Positions 43,437 to 54,227 of a stretch of DNA of 64,000 nucleotides are shown in pieces. A model generated the notes under the pieces. The model was not told the DNA's origin. It searched no databases and saw only the letters and a program-made list of their open reading frames with translations. The translations under genes were made by a program, and so were the position numbers. The stretch is from the NCBI GenBank assembly GCA_002163115.1, contig MAAI01000008.1, forward strand, positions 1 through 64,000, read 5' to 3'. The DNA is from Methylophaga sp. 41_12_T18 (GTDB lineage: Bacteria; Pseudomonadota; Gammaproteobacteria; Nitrosococcales; Methylophagaceae). Each line of letters begins with the position of its first letter. Position 1 is the stretch's first letter.

Positions 43437-44486
43437 TTAGCCAAACATACGGCCTACATATCGACTTAGCTCATCTGAACGTTCAGGAGAGCGTAAAGCA
43501 GTCAGAATATTTGCTCGCATACCCGGCATAAACATTACATCTGCTAGTAGCTGACTAAAGCCTGCATAACCATATTCTGTTTTAGCTAACTGCTCTAAAA
43601 ATAAGTGACAAGTATGTTTTTGTTCTAGAACACGCCAAAGACGCCCAGAAATAATTGCTAAGACTTCAATATTGGTACTGCTTGGGTGCTGTAAAACCCG
43701 TTTGACCATTTGATCAACCAAGCCAGCAGCTGGGCTATTTGAAGCTGCACGCAAACAGGCACAAACACGATCCATATCAGGCTGTTCGTTCTCAAGTTCC
43801 ATATTGACTCGTTGCGACAGCACTTCAACGATGCCAGCAGCAGGCTCAGCATGCTCTAAAAAGGTACTCAATACAGCAAAAGGTTCGTCAGGCAAAGAAG
43901 GAATCGTTTCAATCAGGCCTAGGGTTTCATCATTATCATCTAAACGAACCGCAACATCTGCAACACCCTGCATGCCCAAACTTTGCCAGCTATCTATATC
44001 AGCCTTGCCAGTAAAATATTGCAAAGCTTGCTCATAGTACTTTGATGGTTTTGCCGCTAAGCTCTTAGTCGCTTTAGCATTAAAGGCAGCCATTTTATCT
44101 TCACGAGGCGTGAAGGTATATGGACTATCTTTCAAAGCTCCTTCAATTCTCTGGCCATCATCTGCAGCTAACATGCACTCACCTACACGGTCGAGCAACA
44201 TAACAAGAAACTCATCACGAGCAGCTTGGATCAGTAAACCTTGCTCATCTAATGGAAACTTCAAGAACCAAACATAATGCTTGTCTGGCAAAGAAGGATT
44301 CCAGAAAATCACCCCAAATAAAGCGCTCTGTTGAAATGGGTATGGATACGGTTTCTTAGCCCATTCAAAATTAACAAACTCATCAGGACTTAATTTTACA
44401 ACTCGGCGACCAATATCAAATACACGATACTTTGCACCGGTTTGATGAAGAAACTCACTTAAAGTCGTGATCTTATTTGTAGCCAT
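43437..44486 (-). CDS. DUF3549 family protein
   Basis: A 349-residue soluble protein. The N-terminus (KYRVFDIGRRVVKLSPDEF, PYPYPFQQSALFGVIFWN, WFLKFPLDEQGLLIQAARDEF) matches DUF3549 as I know it from Vibrio, Shewanella and relatives. The C-terminal half is helical and HEAT-like. Function is unknown in all members. It lies 21 bp downstream of argJ on the same strand, so it could be the last gene of the secA-argJ transcript. Confidence 0.85.
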   Translation of the reverse strand: MATNKITTLSEFLHQTGAKYRVFDIGRRVVKLSPDEFVNFEWAKKPYPYPFQQSALFGVIFWNPSLPDKHYVWFLKFPLDEQGLLIQAARDEFLVMLLDRVGECMLAADDGQRIEGALKDSPYTFTPREDKMAAFNAKATKSLAAKPSKYYEQALQYFTGKADIDSWQSLGMQGVADVAVRLDDNDETLGLIETIPSLPDEPFAVLSTFLEHAEPAAGIVEVLSQRVNMELENEQPDMDRVCACLRAASNSPAAGLVDQMVKRVLQHPSSTNIEVLAIISGRLWRVLEQKHTCHLFLEQLAKTEYGYAGFSQLLADVMFMPGMRANILTALRSPERSDELSRYVGRMFG

Positions 44487-44507
44487 ACTAACTCTCCAAA
44501 CTACAGT

Positions 44508-45734
44508 TTAAGTGCGGTACTCTGCATTTATTTTGACATAGTCATATGAAAAATCGCAGGTCCAAATCGTATCTTGAGCTTGGCCTCGACCAAGCTGAAC
44601 TTTAATGATAATTTCATCTTGGTTCATTACTGTTTGGCCTTGTTGCTCTGTATAGCTTGCTGCAGGCTCACCATTTTCAACAATGCAAACATCACCTAGA
44701 TAAATCGCAACTTTACTAAGGTCAAAATCAGTAACGCCACTACGACCTACTGCCGCTAGAATTCTTCCCCAGTTTGGATCAGATGCAAATAAAGCTGTTT
44801 TAACTAATGGCGAATGGGCAATCGTGTAAGCAACTTGACGACATTCTTCCGTATCTTGGCCCTGTTGAACATTAACCTCGATGAATTTAGTTGCGCCTTC
44901 ACCATCACGCACAATGGCATGAGCTAAATATTGACTGACTTCAGCGATAGCTTGATAAAGGGTTTCAGCGGCATCTGATGCAAGGTCGTTGATTTCACTA
45001 TTGCCAGCTTTAGCTGTTGCCATCAATACACAAGCGTCATTAGTCGAAGTATCACCATCAACAGAAATTCGATTGAAGGATTGCTCGGCAGATCGTAGCA
45101 AAATATCATCTAAAACAGACTGGTTAACGGCAGCATCAGTGGCAATATATGACAACATTGTCGCCATATTTGGACAAATCATGCCCGAGCCTTTTGCTAT
45201 ACCAGTAATAGTCACTAACTGACCATCAATTTCAATTTTCTTAGATAAAGCTTTCGCAACAATATCCGTTGTCATGATGCCATGTGCGGCATCAAACCAA
45301 TTATCTTCAGCTAAGTCTGCAAATGCAGCAGGCATCGCCTGAGTAATCTTATCAACCGGTAATTGCTGACCAATAACACCCGTTGAAAATGGCAGCACAG
45401 TTTCTACAGTGGTTTGTGCTAATTCAGCGACTTTCTGGCAACATGCTTGAGCAGATTGCATACCCAAGTCACCCGTACCAGCGTTAGCATTGCCAGAATT
45501 AATCAATAAATACTGCGGTGATACTTTTGCTTGATGTTGCTTAGCTAAAGTAACAGGTGCTGCACAAAATGCATTTTGAGTATAAACCGCTGAAGTTGTA
45601 GTTCCTTGAGCAAGCTCAATTAACACAACATCAGGTGTGCCAACTTTTTTAATGCCTGCACTCGTAATACCAAGCTTTATGCCATCAACCGCTAATAAAC
45701 TACCTTTAACCGGTGCAGTTAAATTAACTGGCAT
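44508..45734 (-). CDS. argJ: arginine biosynthesis bifunctional ArgJ
   Basis: Transfers acetyl from N-acetylornithine to glutamate and can also acetylate glutamate from acetyl-CoA. The enzyme (408 residues) cleaves itself at the Thr of KGSGMICPNMATMLSYIATD to give alpha and beta chains. STGVIGQ and DGDTSTNDACVLMATAKAG are other conserved stretches. I chose ATG 45734, which overlaps the secA stop by one base (TAATG); a longer frame to 45755 is inside secA. Coupled to secA, an unexpected but recurrent neighbour in Gammaproteobacteria. Confidence 0.96.
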   Translation of the reverse strand: MPVNLTAPVKGSLLAVDGIKLGITSAGIKKVGTPDVVLIELAQGTTTSAVYTQNAFCAAPVTLAKQHQAKVSPQYLLINSGNANAGTGDLGMQSAQACCQKVAELAQTTVETVLPFSTGVIGQQLPVDKITQAMPAAFADLAEDNWFDAAHGIMTTDIVAKALSKKIEIDGQLVTITGIAKGSGMICPNMATMLSYIATDAAVNQSVLDDILLRSAEQSFNRISVDGDTSTNDACVLMATAKAGNSEINDLASDAAETLYQAIAEVSQYLAHAIVRDGEGATKFIEVNVQQGQDTEECRQVAYTIAHSPLVKTALFASDPNWGRILAAVGRSGVTDFDLSKVAIYLGDVCIVENGEPAASYTEQQGQTVMNQDEIIIKVQLGRGQAQDTIWTCDFSYDYVKINAEYRT

Positions 45735-48451
45735 TAAGAGATGGCTCCATGGCACTGTTTAAACTTCTTACCAGAACCACAAGGGCAAGGATCATTACGA
45801 CCTACTTTCTTGCCATCTCTAGTGTAAGGTTCTGAATCTGTAGGCACATGTGCTTCTTCTTCGCTACCAGCAATGCCTTCTGCTTGCTCATGTTGATATT
45901 CAACTTCAGCCGTTTGACGACGCTGCTCTTCTACAGCTTCCACATCTTCAGGCGCACGAACTTGTACACGTGAGATATGTGAAATAACGCCATGTTTTAT
46001 GTTATCCAACATGCTCGTAAATAACTGGAATGCTTCACGCTTAAACTCTTGTTTTGGATCTTTTTGAGCATAACCACGTAAGTTAATACCCTGACGTAGA
46101 TAATCCATTTGCGCTAAGTGCTCTTTCCATTGACTATCTAAGGTTTGCAACATAATTGATTTTTCAAAATGTCGCATCAGTTCAGCACCAACCGTTTCTT
46201 CTTTGACTTGGCACTCTTCTTCTGCGGTGGTAACGATACGCTGACGTAATGTTTCTTCATGCAGCTCATCGTCCAGCTCTAACCACTGGCCGATATTAAG
46301 CTCTAATGCAAAATCATCACGTAAAGCATCTTCTAAGCCAGGCACACTCCACTGCTCATCAATGCTATTAGGTGGGATATAAATATTAATAACGTCATTA
46401 ATAACAGTGTCACGCATCGAAACGACCGTCTCTGCTACATCTTCAGTAGCCATTAATTCATTTCTTTGCTCGTAGACTACTTTACGTTGATCATTAGCAA
46501 CATCATCAAATTCTAATAATTGTTTACGAATATCAAAGTTATGACCTTCTACTTTACGTTGTGCATTTTCAATGGCACGAGATACCCATGGATGCTCAAT
46601 CGCTTCACCTTCTTCCATGCCTAATTTCTGCATCAATCCCGCCATGCGTTCTGAGGCAAATATGCGCATTAAATTATCTTCTAAAGATAAATAGAACCGA
46701 CTCGAACCTTGATCGCCTTGACGACCTGAACGACCACGTAATTGATTATCAATACGACGTGACTCATGACGCTCAGAACCAATGATATGTAAACCACCCG
46801 CAGCTAGAACGGCATCATGGCGTAACTGCCAAGCTTGAGTAAGCTTTTCTTTCTCAGCATCCGTTGCATTTTCTGCTAATTCTTCTAATTCAGCGTCTAA
46901 ACTACCACCCAATACAATATCGGTACCACGGCCTGCCATATTGGTGGCGATAGTTACCGCACCAGGTCGACCAGCATGGGTAATGATTTGTGCTTCTTTT
47001 TCGTGAAACTTAGCATTTAGTACTTCATGAGGTACTTTTGCTTTTTCCAATAAGTCATGTACGTATTCAGAGCTTTCTATCGATGATGTACCGACTAATA
47101 CTGGCTGTTTACGCTCAATACAATCTTTAATATCAACCACGATGGCATCATATTTTTCTTTGGTCGTGAGATAGATTTGATCGGCTTCATCTTTACGTTG
47201 CATAGGGCGATGGGTAGGAATAACAACAACTTCTAAACCATAGATAGATTGCAATTCGAACGCTTCAGTATCAGCCGTGCCAGTCATACCTGATAGTTTG
47301 TTATAAAGGCGGAAATAATTTTGGAAAGTAATCGACGCTAGGGTTTGATTCTCATTCTGAATCGACACCCCTTCTTTTGCTTCTACTGCTTGATGCAAGC
47401 CTTCTGACCAACGACGGCCCGGCATAGTACGGCCAGTAAACTCATCAACAATAACAACTTGGTTATCTTGCACAATATAATCAACATCACGCTGGAATAA
47501 AACATGAGCACGTAATGCTGCGGTTGCATGATGCATTAAGCTGATATTCGCCGCGTCATATAAACTGCCATTATCATCTAATAGGCCGGCTTGTGTTAAC
47601 AAGTTCTCAATCTGTTCATGACCTGCTTCGGTGAAATGAACTTGTTTGCTTTTTTCGTCAACCGTGTAATCACCGGCCACTTCAATTTCTTCACCTTCGC
47701 CAATCTGTTTTGTCAGACTAGGAATAAGTGCATTCACTTGCTGATACATTGCTGAACTATCTTCGGCAGGACCAGAAATAATCAGCGGAGTACGTGCTTC
47801 ATCGATTAAGATTGAATCCACTTCATCGATAACCGCGAAATGTAATGTACGTTGTACTTTTTCTTCGATACTAAAAGCCATATTATCGCGCAGATAATCA
47901 AAGCCAAACTCATTGTTAGTACCGTAGGTAATATCTGCGGCATAAGCTGCACGACGTGCTTCAGATTCTAAGCCTGAAATAATCACGCCTGTAGATAAAC
48001 CTAAAAATTCATACAGTTTGCTCATCCAAGCAGAGTCACGTTGAGCGAGGTAATCGTTTACGGTGATAACATGAACACCTTGCCCTTCAAGTGCATTTAG
48101 ATAAACAGTTAAGGTAGCAACTAAGGTTTTACCTTCACCAGTACGCATTTCAGCGATACGACCTTGGTTTAACACCATGCCGCCAATCATTTGCACATCA
48201 AAGTGACGCATATCTAAAACACGGACACCAGCCTCACGTACCACAGCAAATGCTTCGGGCAAAATATCATCTAAGGTTTGGCCATCTGCCAAGCGTTGAC
48301 GAAACTCAATCGTTTTGGCTTGGAGCGCTTCATCGCTTAATTGTCCGATCTCAGCTTCTAAACTAGTAATCTGACCAACTATCTTACGCATACCTTTGAG
48401 CACTCGTTCATTACGACTGCCAAATATCTTGCTGAAAAACTTGCTTACCAT
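45734..48451 (-). CDS. secA: SecA protein translocase ATPase
   Basis: Drives preproteins through SecYEG. 905 residues, normal length. Walker [14 protein letters not shown] (near 104), [15 protein letters not shown], motif [14 protein letters not shown], and the second nucleotide-binding half with [10 protein letters not shown] and [17 protein letters not shown]. The C-terminal zinc motif is present: [14 protein letters not shown], used for SecB/lipid contact. Starts about 150 bp below the M23 gene, so likely own promoter. Confidence 0.98.
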   Translation of the reverse strand: MVSKFFSKIFGSRNERVLKGMRKIVGQITSLEAEIGQLSDEALQAKTIEFRQRLADGQTLDDILPEAFAVVREAGVRVLDMRHFDVQMIGGMVLNQGRIAEMRTGEGKTLVATLTVYLNALEGQGVHVITVNDYLAQRDSAWMSKLYEFLGLSTGVIISGLESEARRAAYAADITYGTNNEFGFDYLRDNMAFSIEEKVQRTLHFAVIDEVDSILIDEARTPLIISGPAEDSSAMYQQVNALIPSLTKQIGEGEEIEVAGDYTVDEKSKQVHFTEAGHEQIENLLTQAGLLDDNGSLYDAANISLMHHATAALRAHVLFQRDVDYIVQDNQVVIVDEFTGRTMPGRRWSEGLHQAVEAKEGVSIQNENQTLASITFQNYFRLYNKLSGMTGTADTEAFELQSIYGLEVVVIPTHRPMQRKDEADQIYLTTKEKYDAIVVDIKDCIERKQPVLVGTSSIESSEYVHDLLEKAKVPHEVLNAKFHEKEAQIITHAGRPGAVTIATNMAGRGTDIVLGGSLDAELEELAENATDAEKEKLTQAWQLRHDAVLAAGGLHIIGSERHESRRIDNQLRGRSGRQGDQGSSRFYLSLEDNLMRIFASERMAGLMQKLGMEEGEAIEHPWVSRAIENAQRKVEGHNFDIRKQLLEFDDVANDQRKVVYEQRNELMATEDVAETVVSMRDTVINDVINIYIPPNSIDEQWSVPGLEDALRDDFALELNIGQWLELDDELHEETLRQRIVTTAEEECQVKEETVGAELMRHFEKSIMLQTLDSQWKEHLAQMDYLRQGINLRGYAQKDPKQEFKREAFQLFTSMLDNIKHGVISHISRVQVRAPEDVEAVEEQRRQTAEVEYQHEQAEGIAGSEEEAHVPTDSEPYTRDGKKVGRNDPCPCGSGKKFKQCHGAIS

Positions 48452-48596
48452 TACTTGTCACTACCTGTGTGAGATCAAAACGTATGTTGTGATCGTAAAT
48501 TTGATAAAGCTCGCGATTATAACGCGAGCAGTGTTCAAGGTCTAAAACTAATTTTGATATAGGTGAAAATTGCTTTTATAAATCAAGCCATCACAG

Positions 48597-49499
48597 CTAA
48601 CGCTTAACAAAAGTATAGGGGTTTATATGTTTGCCATCGCGTAATATTTCAAAGTGAACGTGTGGACCTGTAGAGCGACCAGTAGAGCCCATCAAGGCTA
48701 ATAATTGGCCTTTCACAACCTTGTCGCCCCATGTCACTTTAATGGTCTTGTTATGGGCATAACGCGTTACATAGCCATTGCCATGATCGACTTCAACCAA
48801 ACCTCCATAACCACTACGCTGACCGATCCAAGTCACAATCCCATCAGCAACCGTATTTACAGCTGTACCTGATTTCCCTGCTATGTCTATGCCGCGATGA
48901 AAGGCTTGTTTACCGGTGAATGGATCGATTCGATTACCATAATATGATGAAACCCAACCACCTTCTATTGGTTTGCCTTGTGGAATAGCAGATTCAATAT
49001 TGTCTTGAGTCAGTACCAGATCTTGCAGAGTAAGTAGCTGCTGCTGCTGTTGCTCAAATCCTAATGACAGTACTTTTAAACCATCATTAAAATCTTCAAA
49101 TGACAAAACATGACCTGTTTTTTCAATTCCACCTTGGGCCGCATCATCATCAAGTAAAAATGACGATACATCTAAGCCCGATAAACTAGCCAACTTTTCT
49201 GTTAACGCTTTTAAACGAATAGCTTCAGCTTGCAGCTGACCTAATTTCTTAACATAAACATTACTCACCGCATCGGACGTCAGATCGGGCACTGGAATTG
49301 TAATCAACTCAGGTGCTAATGTCGCGTGAGAAAAAGGGGGGAGAGTTGATGATTCAGAAGGATTTAACACTTGTATAACAGCGACACTACTCATTAGCAA
49401 TAATGAGACAACGATGCTCATTAACAGCATTAATTTAGTTCGGCTTAGATGCCAATGTTTATGTGTCTTGTTATTAGGCGATATAATGATAACTTGCAT
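48597..49499 (-). CDS. M23 family peptidoglycan endopeptidase
   Basis: A 300-residue envelope protein: N-terminal membrane anchor (about 22-45), a linker with probable coiled coil (QLQAEAIRLKALTEKLASL), and a LytM/M23 domain over the last ~125 residues. The zinc ligands are present: HRGIDIAG (His-x3-Asp) and HVHFEIL (HxH), so it is predicted catalytic. It lies upstream of secA near the dcw genes and divergent from dciA, suggesting a role in cell-wall turnover or division. No LysM domain seen. Confidence 0.9.
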   Translation of the reverse strand: MQVIIISPNNKTHKHWHLSRTKLMLLMSIVVSLLLMSSVAVIQVLNPSESSTLPPFSHATLAPELITIPVPDLTSDAVSNVYVKKLGQLQAEAIRLKALTEKLASLSGLDVSSFLLDDDAAQGGIEKTGHVLSFEDFNDGLKVLSLGFEQQQQQLLTLQDLVLTQDNIESAIPQGKPIEGGWVSSYYGNRIDPFTGKQAFHRGIDIAGKSGTAVNTVADGIVTWIGQRSGYGGLVEVDHGNGYVTRYAHNKTIKVTWGDKVVKGQLLALMGSTGRSTGPHVHFEILRDGKHINPYTFVKR

Positions 49500-49534
49500 T
49501 ATTATCCTTTTTAAACCAAACAGAGTCGGTATTT

Positions 49535-49981
49535 ATGGCTAGAAAACTTGAACGTATAAATAGTGTTTGTGAACAAAATAAGCGGTTAAATAAATTAACT
49601 CATCGAGTTCAAAAATTAAACCAACTTAATATTGTTATGCAACAAGCACTACCCATCCAGTTTGCTAGTCACTGTCATCTAGCTAACGTTACTGCTACAC
49701 ACATTATCATTCATACCGACAATGCGTCTTATGCCAGCTTATTGCGTTTTCAGGCTCCAGTGCTATGCAAAACACTTTCTGAATATTTACCTCATGCTAT
49801 CGATAAGCTCGAAGTTAAAGTCAGACCTAAAAATGCACCACTTGTACAACCTACTAGCGCTAATATTACACTTCCAGGTAAAGCGGCAGAGTCATTACAA
49901 CAAACTGCCGACTCACTTGAAGATGGTGCACTTAAAACTGCGCTGGCAAAACTTGCACAACGCAGCTCTAAATCAAACTAA
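49535..49981 (+). CDS. dciA: DciA-type replicative helicase loader (DUF721)
   Basis: A 148-residue protein of the DUF721/DciA family: N-terminal basic helix (KRLNKLTHRVQKLNQLN), core FASHCHLANVTATHIIIHTDNASYASLLRF and a C-terminal disordered, Ala/Gln-rich tail. DciA is the ancestral loader of DnaB in bacteria that lack DnaC, so this organism should not need phage-derived DnaC. Lies between the M23 gene and lpxC, its stop six bases from the lpxC stop on the other strand. Confidence 0.88.
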   Translation: MARKLERINSVCEQNKRLNKLTHRVQKLNQLNIVMQQALPIQFASHCHLANVTATHIIIHTDNASYASLLRFQAPVLCKTLSEYLPHAIDKLEVKVRPKNAPLVQPTSANITLPGKAAESLQQTADSLEDGALKTALAKLAQRSSKSN

Positions 49982-49987
49982 TATTTA

Positions 49988-50905
49988 TTAACTAACGACT
50001 GATGCTGCAGGGCGACTAAATAAGATTGGCGCATCTTTCTCGTCTTCAAATGTTACTAATTCCCATGCATCCTCATCAGCTAATAATTTACGTAATAGCT
50101 TATTATTTACTTCATGGCCTGATTTATAACCACTAAAGGTTCCGATCAAGCTATAACCCAATAAATATAGATCACCAATTGCATCCAACACTTTATGACG
50201 AACAAACTCGTCTTCGTAGCGTAAACCATCTTCATTGACGATTCGGTAATCATCTAATGCGATAGCATTATCTACACTAGCGCCAAGAGCTAAGTTGTTT
50301 TCACGTAGTTTTTCGATATCTTTCATAAAACCAAAAGTACGGGCACGGCTCACTTCACGAACAAATGATGTGGAGGAGAAGTCAACCTCAACTTGTTGCG
50401 GGCGGCCGGTGAACGCAGGATGGTCAAAGTCGATTGTGAAACTAACTTTAAAGCCTTCAAATGGCTCAAACTTACCCCATTTATCACCGTCTTCCACGAT
50501 AATTGATTTTTTAATTCGAATGAATTTCTTCGCCGCAGCCTGCTCTTCGATACCAGCAGATTGCACTAAAAATACAAACGGACCGGCACTACCATCCATA
50601 ATTGGAACTTCGGGTGCATTCAAATCAATATAGGCATTATCAATGCCTAACCCTGCAAACGCAGACAATAAATGCTCAACCGTTGATACCTTATGTCCAT
50701 CTTGAACCAATGTAGTAGATAATGCAGTTTCACCTACATTTTCGGCCTTTGCTTCAAATTCGACGACAGGATCTAAATCAACACGCCGGAATATGATGCC
50801 AGTATCAGGCGCAGCAGGTCGTAAAGTGAGATAAACAGTATCGCCACTATGCAACCCAACACCGGTTGCACGAATCACATTCTTTAATGTTCGTTGCTTT
50901 ATCAC
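49988..50905 (-). CDS. lpxC: UDP-3-O-acyl-N-acetylglucosamine deacetylase
   Basis: Zinc enzyme for the committed step of lipid A synthesis. I chose GTG at 50905 (305 residues, [15 protein letters not shown], same length as in E. coli), because AAGGGGG lies nine bases upstream; a TTG at 50914 would touch that site. Key residues: [12 protein letters not shown] with the first zinc His, and [19 protein letters not shown] with the other His/Asp, and SGHEVNN near the end with the catalytic His. Downstream of ftsZ as in many Gammaproteobacteria. Confidence 0.97.
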   Translation of the reverse strand: MIKQRTLKNVIRATGVGLHSGDTVYLTLRPAAPDTGIIFRRVDLDPVVEFEAKAENVGETALSTTLVQDGHKVSTVEHLLSAFAGLGIDNAYIDLNAPEVPIMDGSAGPFVFLVQSAGIEEQAAAKKFIRIKKSIIVEDGDKWGKFEPFEGFKVSFTIDFDHPAFTGRPQQVEVDFSSTSFVREVSRARTFGFMKDIEKLRENNLALGASVDNAIALDDYRIVNEDGLRYEDEFVRHKVLDAIGDLYLLGYSLIGTFSGYKSGHEVNNKLLRKLLADEDAWELVTFEDEKDAPILFSRPAASVVS

Positions 50906-50983
50906 GGTGTACAACCCCCTTACTAAACTTAATATACAGATCGAAAGATCATAACATAAGCAACACGATTTCAGCTAATGTCG

Positions 50984-52141
50984 CTAGTCTGCTTGTCTAC
51001 GTAAAAATGCAGGAATATCTAAGTAGTCCATATTAATATCACTGTTTGCTACTTGCTTTTGCACTTCTTGCTCACTTTGGCGCATTACAGTTGGTTTATC
51101 GTAATCAATATCTACCGGCTTCTTCACAATTTCGATTTGTGGGGCGACCACTGCAGGAGCTTTAGCAACTTCAGCTTGTTTTACGCCACCTAAACCAGTT
51201 GCTACCACTGTGACCCGTAATTCATCGGTCATTTCAGGGTCAATAACGGTACCAACCACCACCGTTGCATCTTCAGAAGCAAATTCCTTAACGGTATTAC
51301 CTACTTCTTCAAATTCACCAATCGTCATATCCAAACCAGCAGTAATGTTGACCAAAACACCACGTGCTCCAGCTAAATCAACATCTTCTAATAGCGGACT
51401 GGAGACAGCAGTTCTGGCTGCTTCTGTTGCGCGATTATCACCTGATGCTTGTCCGGTGCCCATCATCGCCATGCCCATTTCAGACATTACGGTACGTACG
51501 TCCGCGAAATCGACATTAATCATACCTTCACGGGTGATTAACTCAGCAATACCTTGTACAGCGCCTAACAAGACATCGTTAGCTGCTTTAAAGGCGTTTA
51601 ACAAACTCATATCCTTACCTAGAACGGCAAGTAACTTTTCATTAGGAATAGTGATCAAAGAATCAACATGTTGACTTAACTCCTCTAAGCCAGCGTGAGC
51701 TATTTTTAAACGCTTGGCGCCTTCAAACGGAAAAGGTTTAGTCACCACCGCAACGGTTAAGATGCCCATTTCTTTGGCTACTTGAGCGACTACAGGTGCA
51801 GCACCTGTACCTGTACCACCGCCCATACCAGCGGTGATAAAGATCATGTCGGCACCACTAATCACTTCCATAATACGTTCGCGATCTTCTAACGCTGCTT
51901 GACGGCCCACATCTGGGTTGGCACCAGCACCCAAACCTTTAGTGATGTCGGTACCCAATTGCAATTGCGTTGTCGCTGAGCTTTTACGTAACGCCTGAGC
52001 ATCGGTATTGGCACAAATAAAATCAACCCCTTCAATTTCATTGGCAACCATATGTTCAAGTGCGTTACCGCCACCGCCACCGACACCAATAACCTTAATT
52101 ACCGCGTTCTGTGCATATGTATCAATCAGTTCAAATGTCAT
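50984..52141 (-). CDS. ftsZ: cell division protein FtsZ
   Basis: Tubulin-like GTPase forming the division ring. 385 residues with [13 protein letters not shown] at the start, the GTP signature [13 protein letters not shown], the T7-loop region [15 protein letters not shown], and the C-terminal conserved peptide [12 protein letters not shown] that binds FtsA and ZipA. Preceded by 56 bp after ftsA, with GGGGAGAG upstream. Complete. Confidence 0.98.
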   Translation of the reverse strand: MTFELIDTYAQNAVIKVIGVGGGGGNALEHMVANEIEGVDFICANTDAQALRKSSATTQLQLGTDITKGLGAGANPDVGRQAALEDRERIMEVISGADMIFITAGMGGGTGTGAAPVVAQVAKEMGILTVAVVTKPFPFEGAKRLKIAHAGLEELSQHVDSLITIPNEKLLAVLGKDMSLLNAFKAANDVLLGAVQGIAELITREGMINVDFADVRTVMSEMGMAMMGTGQASGDNRATEAARTAVSSPLLEDVDLAGARGVLVNITAGLDMTIGEFEEVGNTVKEFASEDATVVVGTVIDPEMTDELRVTVVATGLGGVKQAEVAKAPAVVAPQIEIVKKPVDIDYDKPTVMRQSEQEVQKQVANSDINMDYLDIPAFLRRQAD

Positions 52142-52197
52142 GCTTCTCTCCCCAGTTTTTTATTACTTTATTTTTTATATAACTATTAATTTTTTGC

Positions 52198-53451
52198 TTA
52201 GAAATTACCTTGGAACCAGCTCTTCATACGTGCCAACATCCCTTTAAACCCTTCACCCATTTTTAATTCCGTTTGCCCACTGGTGACCTCTTCATTGCCA
52301 AATAACAATAAACCCACACCTGTTGCATGAATCGGGTTACGTACTACTTCCGCCAAACCACCTACATGCTGAGGTAGTCCTAATCTCACTGGCAGATGAA
52401 ATACTTCTTCAGCCAATTCGATAACCCCTTCCATCTTGGAACTTCCACCCGTTAACACCACACCCGCTGCTAACAGTTCTTCAAAGCCACTTTTTCTTAA
52501 TTCTGCTTGTACCAACATCAATAATTCTTCATAACGAGGCTCAACAACTTCCGCCAATGTTTGTCTAGCTAATTGCCGTGGTGGTCGTTCACCGACACTT
52601 GGTACTTCAATTGTTTCGTCTTCACGCGCTAGTTGGCGTAAAGCACAGGCATATTTAATTTTGATTTCATCGGCATATTGCGTTGGCGTTCTTAATGCAA
52701 CGGCTATGTCATTGGTTACTTGATCGCCTGCAATAGGTATCACTGCGGTATGGCGAATTGCACCATCAATAAATACAGCGATATCGGTAGTGCCACCACC
52801 AATATCAACTAAACACACACCTAGCTCTTTTTCATCGTGTTCAAGTACCGAGTAGCTAGAAGCCATTTGTTCTAGAATGATACCGTCTACTGTCAAGCCA
52901 CAACGTTCAATACACTTACTAATATTTTGGGCAGCACTGACCGCACCAGTAATCAAATGTACTTTTGCTTCCAAACGAACTCCCGACATGCCAATCGGCT
53001 CACGGATACCTTCTTGGTTATCAATGATGTATTCCTGAGGCATCACGTGTAATAACTGTTGATCGCCTGGAAAGTGAACTGCTTTTGCAGCATCTAATAC
53101 ACGCTCGATATCACCTGCAGTCACTTCTTTATCTCGTATCGCGACCGTGCCATGAGAATTCAAGCTGCGAATATGACTACCAGCAATACCGGCAAAAACA
53201 GAATGAATTTGGCAACCAGCCATTAATTCTGCTTCTTCAACAGCCCGTTGGATAGATTGCACGGTCGATTCAATATTGATGACCACACCCTTTTTCATCC
53301 CACGTGCAGGATGAGAACCGATACCAATAATATCCAGTGCTTTATCTTTTGGACCAGCATCAACATTCGGAGCAGCCACGATCGCTACTACTTTCGAAGT
53401 ACCAATATCTAAACCCACAATAAGTTCTCTTTCACTTCTTTTTGACATCAT
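52198..53451 (-). CDS. ftsA: cell division protein FtsA
   Basis: Actin-like ATPase that ties FtsZ to the membrane. The 417-residue protein has phosphate-1 motif GLDIGTSKVVAIV, phosphate-2 LVDIGGGTTDIAVF, and adenosine motif VVLTGGSSKMEGV. The C-terminal amphipathic helix that anchors it is GFKGMLARMKSWFQGNF. Two adjacent ATG codons (53451 and 53448) could start; both overlap the ftsQ stop. Confidence 0.97.
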   Translation of the reverse strand: MMSKRSERELIVGLDIGTSKVVAIVAAPNVDAGPKDKALDIIGIGSHPARGMKKGVVINIESTVQSIQRAVEEAELMAGCQIHSVFAGIAGSHIRSLNSHGTVAIRDKEVTAGDIERVLDAAKAVHFPGDQQLLHVMPQEYIIDNQEGIREPIGMSGVRLEAKVHLITGAVSAAQNISKCIERCGLTVDGIILEQMASSYSVLEHDEKELGVCLVDIGGGTTDIAVFIDGAIRHTAVIPIAGDQVTNDIAVALRTPTQYADEIKIKYACALRQLAREDETIEVPSVGERPPRQLARQTLAEVVEPRYEELLMLVQAELRKSGFEELLAAGVVLTGGSSKMEGVIELAEEVFHLPVRLGLPQHVGGLAEVVRNPIHATGVGLLLFGNEEVTSGQTELKMGEGFKGMLARMKSWFQGNF

Positions 53452-54227
53452 ACTGTTCCGATAAAATCAGGTTTTTGTTCCTGCTTCCAAATCACAGACA
53501 TTCCATTGGTATAGCGCATATCTACCACTGCAATATCATCTCGATATTCATTTAAATTTGCTTTAAAAACTGTAATAAACCGCTGTAAACGTTGCTCACT
53601 ATTTGCTCGACCAAGTACTACTTCTAGCCCATTATCAAACTGTATGGACCAAGCTCTGCGTTGATCCAATTTAATTTCTGTTACGGTTAAACCCAGCGCT
53701 TTTACTTGCTGCTGGATAGTTAACAACCGTTGACTCATCACTACATTTGAACCTTCAACACCCTCTAGCTTTGCTAATCCTGTTGGAATGGTGCTTTTAG
53801 CTGGGGTAAATATCTCACCTTTAGCATTAATTAATGATTCACTACCCCAACGAGCCATTGCTGTCTGCTCTTCAACGATTAAGTGCAAACTATCAGGCCA
53901 AATACGTCTCACTTGAACTAGTTGTATCCATGGCAGTGCTTCACCGGCATCACGAATACTTGCTACAGCAACATTGATAAAGCTACCGGTCACAAATGGA
54001 CTGACGGCCTTAACTAACTCATCTTTATTAGCATGAACAAAATCACCTTCTACGCTGACATGTAAAATAGGCAAGGTATCGTCTTGCTGTAAATAGACAC
54101 TGCTTGATACAACGACAATCAATAGCAGCCCTATCAGTGAATAGCGCAACCAATGTTGCCATGCCACAGGTTGGCGCTGCTTACGAATTGGCTTACGTGT
54201 TGCACCGCGTTTTTTCACAGCAGCCAT
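53448..54227 (-). CDS. ftsQ: cell division protein FtsQ
   Basis: Bitopic division protein of 259 residues: basic N-terminus, one membrane segment (about 28-46), POTRA domain (about 50-125; LHVSVEGDFVHANKDELVKAV), then the FtsQ beta domain with LVQVRRIWPDSLHLIVEEQTAMARWG and INAKGEIFTP. It links the FtsB/FtsL complex in the divisome. Start overlaps the ddl stop (TAATG). Confidence 0.95.
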   Translation of the reverse strand: MAAVKKRGATRKPIRKQRQPVAWQHWLRYSLIGLLLIVVVSSSVYLQQDDTLPILHVSVEGDFVHANKDELVKAVSPFVTGSFINVAVASIRDAGEALPWIQLVQVRRIWPDSLHLIVEEQTAMARWGSESLINAKGEIFTPAKSTIPTGLAKLEGVEGSNVVMSQRLLTIQQQVKALGLTVTEIKLDQRRAWSIQFDNGLEVVLGRANSEQRLQRFITVFKANLNEYRDDIAVVDMRYTNGMSVIWKQEQKPDFIGTV

